A DNA stretch of 64,000 nucleotides from Paragordius varius (Eukaryota; Nematomorpha), in contig OZ176055.1 of assembly GCA_964247055.1 (NCBI GenBank), positions 3,348,001 to 3,412,000 on the forward strand, read 5' to 3'. The notes under the pieces were generated by a model that did no database searches, had not been told where the DNA came from, and saw only the letters and a list, made by a program, of their open reading frames with translations. Shown here piece after piece: positions 1 to 11,300 of this stretch (the first letter of the stretch is position 1; each line of letters opens with the position of its first letter). The translations under genes and the position numbers were made by a program.

Positions 1-156
1 CGGACTAAACAATCTTTTTTTAATATTAGTTAATAACCGCTAAATGCGTTTCTATCATTCCATAAATGGCTTATAATTAACTATTAACCCTTTTAAACCC
101 AATGAATATCTAATCAATTTTATTTATTTTTAAAGTTCATGATCATTATCAATTAC

Positions 157-3100
157 CTTATTGCTTGATACTGACTTGCAAGATAAAATGGAGGAAATTG
201 AAAACCGTTTCATATAAGTCGCCCATTTATTGGCTAAAGTAGCTTCCCTTTTGTTGTTTTCAAATATGGTTCCTAATTTATTATTATTATTCTCACACAG
301 TGTGTAATTATGATTAAAATTTTTAGCTTCGTTATTATTGTTTGCGTTTATGGTATCATGGTAAAGTTTATATTTATTGATAACATTATTAACTTTTATC
401 GGATTTTCATCATCAGTGGTGTGATAAATATTTTGATTTGCGTTATGTAATTTGAATGAAACATTCAAACTTTTACGTTGTTTCATCGTTTGTTGATGTT
501 TTGATTTGTTTGTTTTCGTAACTTTGCTAAATTGAGGTGATGATTCTACATGTGCTAGGAATGAAGACTTTGACATGTTCTTCAAGTTTTTATCATAATG
601 TTTATTATTACATTGCCGAGTAAGTGACACATTTTGACACATGGGTTCATGGTGTTTCGTCGCACAATTATCTTTTGTATGCGGTGAAGCCTTGAAAAAA
701 TTAGTTAATTTATATCGTTTGTGGGATTTGCCACTATTCTTATCATAATTATCATCGGCACTTATGTTATTATTGTCATTGCTAACATTATCAATATTAT
801 CGAACATGAGTGAATCGAGTTTATTGGGCTTATTCGTTACGCCTGAGGTCATACTCATAAATGAATCGTTTGGACCATACGTATTTCCTCCCCCGGTATC
901 AGTTAACAGTAAATCATTACGGATTTTCGCTACGCGCTGTAACTTCCCCACTATGAGTACATTAGCTATGACGACAAAAATTACGGGTATTATGCGTGTG
1001 AGAAAGACCCAAGACCATTTATAAAGTACGCGGTAAGCGAAACTTTTATCAAGTACATCATTGTGTTCCCGGTAATAATTAACTATTGATGTAATTAACG
1101 TTACAGCAGTTATACGGTCTGTAAATACCAAGGGTAACCGTATGAGACGTTGTTTATAATTTAAAATATAGGAGTTTTTGAATATGCTCGTATTCCGATT
1201 ATTTACAACCGTTTTCACAGGGTATGAACAGGCAGTTTCAAGCGAAAAATTGTACGTTAACATAAGTTTACTAATGAATAATTTGTGATTTTGTTTGGTT
1301 GAAATGGTGTTACTAAGGGGTATCAAACTAACGTCAAAGCTTGAATCTACTTTATCTCCTATTTTTTCTGGCGTATCTTGATTCACTAGCTCCGAAAGGT
1401 TTGTTTTTGAAAGAGATACGTTTAAATTATCTGCGAGGATTTGAGCAATAGTATGACTATAGTTTTTGTCTTTCCCATTTAGCAACGTTGTTTCAAAATT
1501 TCTCAGAGTAAAGTAAGACCTATTTGCGTGACATTTATCAAGTTTGATGGCATCAACAAAGTTGTGTGAGGTATGATTCGATATATACAATTTTTTGACC
1601 AATAGCTCCCGTTTGGATATTACGACGTAATCTTGAGTCAGAGGAAGAGATATTATAAGTGCTACAAAGAACGATGTAAAAACCATAAGGCGAGTTCGAC
1701 TCCTGCTACACCATCGATGACATTTTAAAGGCCAATACACGGTTATCAACCTTTCAATCGCCATACTCATTGTGACAAAAGTAGATGCTGCAAATACTGT
1801 ATTAACCAAAAAGTACATGCCATACAAACGATAATATGCCCAAAATTTGGTGTTCAAGTTGAAAGTGTGTCTATCATGCTTGTAGAGACTTCGTTTCTTA
1901 TGCGTTTCCCCTAAATACTTTAGTTTTTTGCAGTAAAGTATGACGGGTGAAAGGGTTGACTCACGGCACACCAAGCTAAATATGGCGGTAAATCGGGTAT
2001 TATTGAGTTGATAAAGCGTATTTAAACGTGGTAACTTGTCTATCAAAATCTTAGCCTCGTTAATATCCTTCCCAAAGGATTTAGAATCATTCAAAGTCGT
2101 TTTTTCTGTCATGGGATCTTTTTTTGCTTTGATAGATGTAGTAGTAGGAGGAATTTTCATAGTATTATTTCGTTTCTGCCACCACCATTGCCACCAAGTA
2201 CTCAACGTTGGTTTATTACTATTACTTAAGGTGAAGTGTTCTTGGAATTCGCTTGTAGTCATATTGAGATCAAACGTATCAAATGTATAATTTTTATAGT
2301 ATGGTTTGAGATCTTCAATAGATTTAATATCCTCAGATCGAAAAGCTACAACTTTATCGAATAGGGCTCGCTTCCGTTTTCGATTGTGATGATGTGACCT
2401 GCCAAATGAAGAGTGAAAATGTATTGGGTCATGCATTTTCAAGAGTCGAGATATGAATCCTGCCCTATTGTTATGTAGAATGGATGGATCATATGGGTGA
2501 GATATGTGATATACGGATAATTGGGTTCCATTATACTTTTGCTTGACATTGCTCCCGCCCCTCATAGTAATTATGGAGAGAAAATCTTTAGGCAGTTCTG
2601 GAAGGGTTGTAGAAGAACTCCCGTCTGTTTTGAGGTACATAAGTATAGGGGATGTCGGGAATTGGTCGTTAGAGACCACCGTTGGTCTGACATCATCTTT
2701 TCCCCACAACAGCGTGGTATTATCGATAATTGTGTCATTTGTTTTACCCTTTGCTTTTTTTTCATACAGCAGTACGGGGAACGGGACGATATTTGAATTT
2801 TGAAATATACTTTCGTAAGCCGTCAAAGTGTCCTCCGAGGATTGAGTCAACGTTCGATTGAAATAATCAGTACTCACGGTTAAGCGATTGTAGTACGTCA
2901 TATGTCGATAATATATGATGGGTATAAGGGTATAAACAGTTATAGTATCTGCTATCGACATACCCCTAGAATAAAAAAATTATAAAATAGAATTTGCGTT
3001 AAAGAATAAAAATAGTTTATTGGTTTATATAACTGTAAATCTTGTTTGCCCTGACAGATATATATACCATTTACAGTTAAAATTCACCCTTAAAATTCAA

Positions 3101-3764
3101 TTCACCCTTAAACAATTCAAATTCACCCTCAGACAATTTAAATTCACCCTCAAATTAACATGTTTTTAATATTAAAAATTCTATATATTAATATATTTAA
3201 AAAATAAAATTTTGTTTTAAATTAAAATAATACTGAAAAAATAATAAATTATGCCATAAAATATTTTATATTAATAATGAGTTATATTAGTTCGAAAACA
3301 CATAATTTATTTTTAGGGTGAATTTGAATTGTTCGAGGGTGAATTTGAATTGTTCAAGGGTGAATTCGAATTGTTCGAGGGTGAATTTGAATTGTTTAAG
3401 GGTGAATTTTAACTGTAAATAGTATATTTTATAATCATGGGTGAACACAGTTAACTCTGCCAAAAAGTTAAAATTTTTTTGTTTAAAACTTTTGTGAATA
3501 ATTTTTTTACCTCATGAGAATATGGGTGACATGACGTCTCCGTGGATTGAGTAAGACACAAAGATTAAGGGTATTGCCTATCAGACCCAATAAAAGGATA
3601 AATGGTTGAACCCATCCATATGCAATGTAATATAGGTATTCGATTTGTGGCGTCCTAACCAATATACCATGAGCCTGATCTGATTGAACGATATCGGAAT
3701 ACAGGAGTTTCGGATCATTCTTAATTAAAGTTTCATTTTTAAGTAACAGGGTGGTGGCATCCAT
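157..3764 (-). CDS. Class A GPCR, FMRFamide-receptor-like, with giant loops (3' end missing)
   Basis: A rhodopsin-type seven-helix receptor that should sense a peptide ligand at the plasma membrane. Exon 1 (3511-3764) starts at ATG 3764 and carries TM1 with the motif GLIGNTLNL. A GT-AG intron (2966-3510) joins it to a long exon; the split codon restores HILMR-GMSIADT, the start of TM2. In the long exon, TM3 ends in AIERLITVYWPL (the E/DRY position), TM4 is near residue 430 and TM5 near 655, counted from the first Met of that exon. TM6 and TM7 are absent. The frame stops at 130-132, but a donor (AAG|GTAATT) lies at 157/156, so I end the exon at 157 and expect TM6-TM7 beyond base 1. Extracellular loop 1 is about 360 residues and loop 2 about 200, both with many N-glycosylation sequons; usual loops are 15-30. 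The Cys expected 25 residues before the ERL arginine is Leu. Subfamily assignment is inference from TM2-TM3. Confidence 0.82.
3062..3427. mobile_element. MITE with minisatellite-like inverted ends (family A, copy 1)
   Basis: Left end reads TACCATTTACAG followed by four TTCACCCT-type units. The right end is the inverted complement, GGGTGAATTTGAATTGTT units ending CTGTAAATAGTATA. The core is pure AT with no ORF. It lies in the GPCR intron and makes up about two thirds of it. TA-rich flanks make the target duplication uncertain. Confidence 0.8.
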
Positions 3765-5561
3765 AGTTAAATTTTAATTATATCTGATTGTGGAGATTAA
3801 ATTTGGTAAATTTTTTGAGATTGTCAAAAAAAGATAATTTGAGGATCAGATAGAAATCATCAAAATTTTTAAATTTTATTATAATATGTCACGCATGATG
3901 GTGATAGTTGGGAGGACCCATTGTGTGCTACATTTCGCGTTTTTCAATTTTTGATGCTAAAAATATCCCTAAAACGTGTGAATAATTATGTTTTTCTGGA
4001 CGAATTTTCAATTAATTAAATAAAAAAATAAATAGTATTATGAAAAGTCTGTATCACACGATATAAACGAAATTGCATGCTTTAATATTCCACCCCCGAA
4101 TTAATGAGCATCATTGCAAAAATTAAGGAATCTATTATTATTTATAAAACGAAAAAATATAATAAAATAAAATTAGCTAAGTAATATAATAAAATAATTA
4201 AAAAATTAAACTTAATAAGGAACGAGCGTAGAAAAGGGATATAAAAAATTAATTAAAAACTTTACCAATCGCAATAAATAATTTGAATACTATACATACA
4301 TATATATATGTAATTTGAAATTTAATATTGGTAATAAGAATCATGGTAATCCCTCGAAAATTGATAATATATAAAATTATTTGTTTAATTTACAGAAACT
4401 TTTTAATATATCGATGATTGATGGATGTTGTTAAATTGTTAGATAATGTTGATTTAAGGATTTACTCGGGCCAGAAATATAAATGAAAAAATCATTATTT
4501 TCATAAAATTTATTGCAGTTGTACCACACAATGTAATTGTTATACAGAGTAATCTGATATATTATTTATATTTATTGTCAGTTTTTTTTATTAAAATATA
4601 ACAATAATTGATGGGGTTGACACTAGCTGTTTTTACTATCGCGACAATTAATTATTATTTATGTATATAAACAAATATCACAGAGCATTGGTTATAAAAA
4701 TGAAAATTAAAAAAATGAAAAATAATGTAAAAATCAATATAATATATATACGTACGTATATTAATATACTGATTAATTTACAAATTATTTCCGTTACTTA
4801 GGCTATTATAAATTATGAAATCATCACAAGCAAGCTTAAATTCCCAAAGGTGTCATAGTAATTCGAATTTTCGTTATAATAAAAAACCTTTTACTAAGTT
4901 AAACTTAATTCGAAATTTAACTTTGCGATCTGGAACTTCGCAACTTTATAGAAAATGATTTGATATACAAGTAAAACAAACAATCAATTCGAATTAATAT
5001 CTTTTAGTAATTTAGAAATTTTAGCCAAATAATAGGTTTTTTTTATATTTTGTTATAATTAACCAAAAAATATATTTAATATTGAACCTAAAACATGATC
5101 GCTACTGTTTTCTCTGTATCTAACTATTTTTCGTAAGATAAGGTGTTTTATATTTAATAAATTTGTAGTGTTTTCTGAGTTTAATAATATAATTTTAATT
5201 GCTCCTCCAGAATGACTGAGAGAATTTTTTTAAAATCATTCCCTCGGATCATACTCACTAGTGTGAAAATGGTTCTTATTAAAATATTTGGGGTTTTACC
5301 AAAAACGGGTACACCTATTTGATCCCCCGAGAGTTACAGAACAAATGTTTTGAATCAATAATTTTTAGTCGCTCCTTTCGAATCACGTCTGCAAAACTTT
5401 CTTCCAAAAAAATATTGTATTTTGAGATTTATTTGACTTATGAAAAGCTTGTTAGTAAGTCCTTGTTATATCTCCACGTAGGGCTTCTCTGTAAAATGCG
5501 GTTTGAAATATTTATAATCGGGTACTATACTCATTTCATATAAAATTCATTGCTGGGTAGA
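3765..5561. other. AT-rich intergenic DNA, no gene recognised
   Basis: Upstream of the GPCR. I see no conserved coding signal, RNA gene or clear repeat. The short open frame at 5319-5543 matches nothing I recognise and has no codon-level support. Confidence 0.6.
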
Positions 5562-5569
5562 TACTACTC

Positions 5570-5836
5570 CAGAGGCGTAGCTAGGGGGGAGGAACGGGGG
5601 TCTGATGCACCAGGCGCCATAGTTGAAGGGGCGCCGGATTTGAATATTTTTTGATTTTATTTAAAAAAAAATAGGCATTTAAAAGTTATTTTTTTGATAT
5701 AATACATAAAATACTCATTTATGAGTGGTCATGTCCGCTTGAATTTGATAATTTTTTTAAAATGCGAAGGGTTGCATGAAGAAGGATGGGGCGCTATCAC
5801 GGATTCATGCACCGAGAAGTGCAAGCTAAGCCTCTG
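5570..5836. mobile_element. hAT-type MITE with 8-bp target duplication
   Basis: Starts CAGAGGCGTAGCTAGG and ends GCTAAGCCTCTG, a short inverted repeat of the CAGNGGCG type common in hAT elements. Flanking 8-mers TACTACTC (5562-5569) and TATTACTC (5837-5844) match at 7 of 8 positions, the duplication length expected for hAT. No ORF. Confidence 0.8.
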
Positions 5837-5844
5837 TATTACTC

Positions 5845-6603
5845 CGGTAGTTTAAGTGATATTGTTTTGTAGTATTATTGAGGGAACAAGTTGTATGCTT
5901 TGATTGTGTCTAAAAATATCTAAATTCTATATAAATCAATGGTTCAAAATGTTTTATTAATAATATATAAATTAGATTCATTATTTATCATCATCATTAA
6001 TCACAAAAGCTAGTAAGGCTTATAATGTATTTTTACACTTTATTACAATTTCATTTTGTATGCGCGATCATATTTCGGGTTAGTATTCTACCCCAGAGTT
6101 TGGAGTAAACGAACTGTTTTGAAATTTATTTGGATTAAAATTTAACGAACCCTCCCTGTATTATATAAAAAATACTTGTACAGTTTTAACATCTAGAGTT
6201 CCAAATCAAATATCAAAACACGATTTAAACAAACAGCTGATTAAAAATCACATAAAAATTGTTGCGAATTATAAATTAGAATATTTATGCTCTTGACCCA
6301 ATTTAAGTTTGCCTGTAAAATTAAGAAACAATAATGCGAGAAAGTTTAAATTGAATTTTTTTTGCAATACAACTACATTTTGTTTGTGCTTTATAGCTAA
6401 AAAAGCCTATAAATTTGGCCCAATTTTAATTTTTTTTTGAGATATTTTAATTTCAAACGGTCCTAGGGTATAAAACTATCCCAAAAGGTAATGATGTATT
6501 TTAAAACTTAGGGTATTATATATATTTTTTTTATATTATCTTATTTTAATATGTTATTATTATTTTATTTATTTTAAAATTACATATAGAACCCCTAATT
6601 TGA
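5845..6603. other. Intergenic DNA, no gene seen
   Basis: AT-rich spacer between the hAT MITE and the TTAA-flanked MITE nest. Nothing coding or structured was recognised. Confidence 0.55.
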
Positions 6604-6607
6604 TTAA

Positions 6608-7177
6608 CACTTCGATTCAAATTGGGGTATCTAAATACCCCAGACAAAATGTGATCTATATATTTTTATAAAACTACTGAAGGAAACGGACCCAATTTAA
6701 ATTTTTGCTTCTATCCTAATAAAAATTATATAAATTTATCAAAACATTTAAATAAAATTTGGTATTGAAAAAAAAAGTTCCATGTCAAACTACTTCGCCG
6801 CCATTTTTATTTTACAAAGTTTTTGCAAAAAATCGTCTTCATTTAATTTTAAGGGTAAAATTAAAGCTAATTTTTATTTATATTACATCTAGCATTGAGA
6901 GAAATAGAAAACGCGATTTATTTTGTATTTTTTTCAATTTTATCATATGTCACGTTGAGTAAATTTTTACCTTTCGGTTTTAGGTTAAAACAAGTAATAT
7001 CAAGTTTTTGAATTAATTTTTTTATATATTTCGGTTTATTAATGTTATATAAGTTCAAGATTTAGCCATTTCGATTCCTTCCATATTTTTTAAAGAATTG
7101 AATTTTTAACAGGAGTGGGGTTTTTAACTACCCCGATTTGAATCGAATGACTAAAATGAATGTGTTGTATCCAAGTG
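6608..7177 (+). mobile_element. piggyBac-like MITE, copy 1
   Basis: Bounded by TTAA on both sides (6604-6607 and 7178-7181). Ends are CACTTCGATTCAAATTGG at the left and the complement of CACTTGGATACAACACATTC at the right; beside both lies a conserved block, ATTGGGGTA...TACCCC. TTAA target sites with CAC/GTG termini fit the piggyBac superfamily. No transposase ORF. Confidence 0.75.
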
Positions 7178-7181
7178 TTAA

Positions 7182-8336
7182 CACTTCGATTCAAATTGGG
7201 GTAGCTAAATACTCCAGACTAAATTAGATTTAGGATTACAAAAAAACTAATGAAGGAAACGGTCCCAATTAAAATTTATGCTTCTATCCTAATTCAAATT
7301 ATATAAATATGCCAAAATATCTAAATAAAATTTTGTTTTTAAAAAAATATCCATATCAAACTACTTCGACGCCATTATTATTTTACAAAATTTTGCAAAA
7401 TATCGTCTTCATTTAATTTTAACACTTGGATACAATACACTAATTTTAGTCATTCGATTCAAATTGGGGTAGTTGGATACCCCAGGCCTGTTTAAAATCA
7501 AATATTTTAAAAAGTATGGAAGGAATCGAAACCATGGCAAAATTTTGCACTTATATAACATTAATAAACCTAAATATATAAAAAATTTTATTCAAAAATA
7601 TTTGATATTAAATATTTTTAGCTAAAACCCAAAGGTAAAAATTTCGTCAACGTCACATGTTTCAAATGGTAAAATAAAAAAATAATACAGAAGAGGCGCT
7701 TTTTCTATTTCTATCAATGTTAGATGTAATTTATATTACAATTTAGCTAATCCTTGAAATTAAATGAAAGCGATATTTTGCAAAAATTTTGCAAAATAAA
7801 AATGGCGTCGAAGTAGTTTGAGATGGAACTTTTTTTTCAAAACAAAATTTTATCAAGATATTTTGGCATATTTATATAATTTTTATCAGGATAGAAGCAT
7901 AAATTTAAATTGGGACTGTTCTTCAGTAGTTTTTTAAAAATCCTAACTTAAATTTAGTCTGGGGTATTTAGATACCCCAATTTGAATCGAAGTGTTAAGG
8001 GTAAAATTAAAGCTAATTTTTTATTTAAATTACATCTAACATTGATAGAAATAGAAAAAGCGGTTCATTCTGTATTATTTTTCAATTTTACCATTGCACA
8101 CATGTCACGTTGACTAAATTTCTACTCTCGGTTTTAGCTTAAAATAAGTAATATCAAGTATTTTTGAATAAATTTTTGAATATTTTTTGGTTTATTAATG
8201 TTATATAAGTGCCCAATTTTGCCATGGTTTCGATTCCTTCCAAATATTTTAAAGTATTCAATTTTAAACAGGCCTGGGGTATTTAACTACCCCAATTTTA
8301 ATCGAAGGACAAAAATGAATGTGTTGTATCCAAGTA
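7182..8336 (+). mobile_element. piggyBac-like MITE, copy 2, interrupted by copy 3
   Basis: Begins immediately after copy 1 and shares its TTAA. The left half runs 7182-7418 and resumes at 7999 with GGGTAAAATTAAAGC, as in copy 1. The right end stops at CCAAGT near 8336, about 55 bp before the cyclin T start codon, and the final GTTAA is altered. Confidence 0.72.
7423..7994 (-). mobile_element. piggyBac-like MITE, copy 3, nested and inverted in copy 2
   Basis: A full-length copy in opposite orientation, starting CACTTGGATACAATACAC and ending GAATCGAAGTG. It is flanked by TTAA at 7419-7422 and 7995-7998 and sits inside copy 2 at an internal TTAA. This is direct evidence of insertion after copy 2. 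Confidence 0.8.
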
Positions 8337-8393
8337 AAGGAAATTTATTTCGCACCTAAATCAATCAATCAGCACATTTTTGAGTTTGTCAAT

Positions 8394-11300
8394 ATGGCGG
8401 AAAAATATTCCTCACTTGGATGGTATTTTACCAAAGATGAGTTAAACGCTACCCCTAGTATCAAGGCTGGAATGAATTATGAAAAGGAATTAATGTATAG
8501 GCAACAGTGTGCAAATCTTATTCAAGACATGGGCCAAAAATTATCCGTGTAATACATTATTTTTTGTGTCTTTATTGAATTGCTATTATCTTTATATGCG
8601 AATATTTTAGGAATCAATTGTGTATAAGCACTGCCATTGTTTATATGCATCGATTTTATATGATTCATTCTTTCACGAATTTTTCTAGACACGTAATAGT
8701 CACTTTATAAAGTTTTAGAGCATAGCCGCATGTTCCATATTTTTGGCTGCTAAAGTGGAAGAACAATTCCGTAAAGTTGAACATGTCGTTAAAGTTTTAT
8801 ATGCGTGCCAATTCAAGGAAAAAGTACAGCCGATTGATGTACATAGCGATTTATATCAATCTCTTAGTTCTGAGTTGATATTCAATGAAAGCATTTTGCT
8901 TCAAACACTTGGTAAGTAATTTTTATATATTATCTCTAAAACATATTTGTAAGTTAAAACCAAAATAAACTACTCATAATAAGGGACATGTCCATAAACC
9001 CAAAATACCTTTATATTTTTTTTTCTAGTTTAGGTTTAATAAGCTATAAAATTGATAGCTTATAATTTTTACATCTAAACTTTTCTTGGATATGAGCCAT
9101 TCACTTCATTTTTTTCAGCCGGTTTATTCACACGGCTTGGCTTAATCTAATATTTTTAATAATTTATCCAGGATTTGATATAACAATCGATCATCCGCAC
9201 TCTCACGTCGTCAAATGTTGTCAACTCATCCGGGCTCCCAAAGATTTGGCTCAAGTCAGTTACATTATGGCAACGAATAGTTTACATCTTACGCTACATT
9301 GTCTACAGTATCGTCCTTCGGTCGTTGCGTGTATTTGCATTTATATAGCTTGTAAATGGTCCAATTGGGAGGTAGTTATTTATAAAACTTTTTATTTAGG
9401 GTATATGATGGTGTGTATTAAAGTTTTTTAGACAATAGTGTAAGTTCAAAGATAAGTTGCGTTTAAGGTTTTTTTTATATAGGCGGTTTCAAAGATATGT
9501 GGCGTAAAAATTTAATTCTCGTATTTTAAGGGTAGCGGTTTAACGAAAATTTTAAAGGGCACTTTGTAAATTTTAACGCAAGATGTTAAATGTTTTGACT
9601 ATTCTCTAGTAGTCAAAAAGTAAATTGATAAGTTTTGTACAGACAGTATTTATTACTCTTTTTTTCACACATTTGTGTTGATTAAATTCAGATCCCTCGT
9701 TCGACAGAGGGCAAAGAATGGTTCTGGTACATCGATAAAGATGTCACCCTTGATGTCATACAAGGTACGTTACATTACGTTACTACATTGCTATACTGCA
9801 TCGTATTACACAATAGCCTTTAGCCATTTTCACACACTACATACACACATTTATTTTCATATTTTTTTTATAAAATACTTGAAAAGTGTTGTAAATTAAT
9901 TATTTTTTAACCAAATAGGGTAAATTATTTTAGTGAAATAATTAAAGAATGTACATCTAGTGATATTTATATGATAGAAATTTAATTGTATATGGAAAAA
10001 AAGCATGAACATCAATTGAGCATTTAAACTGGTATTAATTCAGTAAAATTATATAAAAAATAAATTTTTTATCTCAATAATCGCACAAAATTTCTAATTA
10101 TTGAAGTTTTGGGCATTGGATTGGTCGAACAATCAAATGCAGCCGTTTATAGAGTAATAAGCAGTCTTCTTTAAAACAAATTAAAAAATTTTTGTAATAA
10201 TAAATAAAGCTTACCTTTAAAAATATTTGGTGTAGAATGCTTAAAATTTTATTTTTAAAATATATCATTATTTTTTTATTCACTTTGTATGTTTTTGACT
10301 GGTTGATTTGAAAGCGCTCACATGCATCATAGTCTAAAATGCCATTAATCCTAATATTTATATAATTATTTTTGATGACATATATTTAAATGTTTAATGT
10401 TTATAAATAAATTAGGCGCTATGGAAGAATTCATGAACATTTATGCTAAAAGCCCCCACAAGCTAAAAATGAAATTGTTCAAAAAGGTATGATTAATATA
10501 TTATACAGTTTTGAGTCTCTTTTTTAAATTTAATCCGGACATGTGAAAGCTTTAACGATTAATTAATATAACAAATTTGTATTTTATACTAATTACCCTT
10601 TTTACAACAATTTTAACATTTTATTTTATTTTAACCATTTTATAAAGTCTTGTATATTTTTTGTTTTTGATAATAATTAAAATTTATATAATTATGAACT
10701 ATTTAGTCGTCGTCCCCACCCCCTAGTATCTCAGGAAATCTTTCGGGGGGAAATGCAACAAACAACTCCACCATTGCTCAAAACGATGATACGGACAATA
10801 TTTTTGATAATAATGATGAGAAATCTGCGCTAACTTCTTTTGAAGATACTACATCAACTTCAGAGTTATTAAATGAAAAACCCAATTCCAAACATACAAC
10901 CAAAACGACAGAAAAGGCGGTTGTAAATGATGACACAAGTCCTGTTAAAAACACTAATAATAATGAAAATGAGAATGAGACACAACATTCTAACTCACTT
11001 TTATTTGGGAAATTGGATGAGTTTGAAAAAATTTTACATGGGTCTTCAACTACGTCGAAATCATCATATTTGGACAAAGACATTTGTACTACAAGTGCTG
11101 CTGCTGCTGCTTATCTCAAAATGAGTAAAGATGTGCTAGGGTACACTTCAAGCCCGATAAAACCTTTTTTGTCTCACAATCATAAAGAACAATCTGGAAA
11201 AACGATTGGTGAATCCGAAAGTATAAAAAACACTAATAGTAGTCCACCATTAAAAGGCGTGAAACGTCCACACCCTAACATTATAAATAATAATAATAAC

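Noticed and set aside
130-156. C-terminal residues VIDNDHEL of the GPCR frame
   Set aside because: They follow a good donor (AAG|GTAATT) and TM6-TM7 are still missing, so I read this as intron read-through, not a true C-terminus.
764-1024. Plus-strand open frame opposite the GPCR, and similar ones at 2036-2290 and 2521-2803
   Set aside because: Antisense shadows of the GPCR coding strand with no independent similarity.
5319-5543. Short plus-strand frame
   Set aside because: No recognisable motif and no splice or promoter context.
6759-6962. Short frame in the MITE nest
   Set aside because: Lies wholly inside a non-coding MITE.
8319-8393. Upstream in-frame ATG for cyclin T
   Set aside because: It is inside the MITE end and would add an unrelated leader; ATG 8394 starts right before the family-conserved part.
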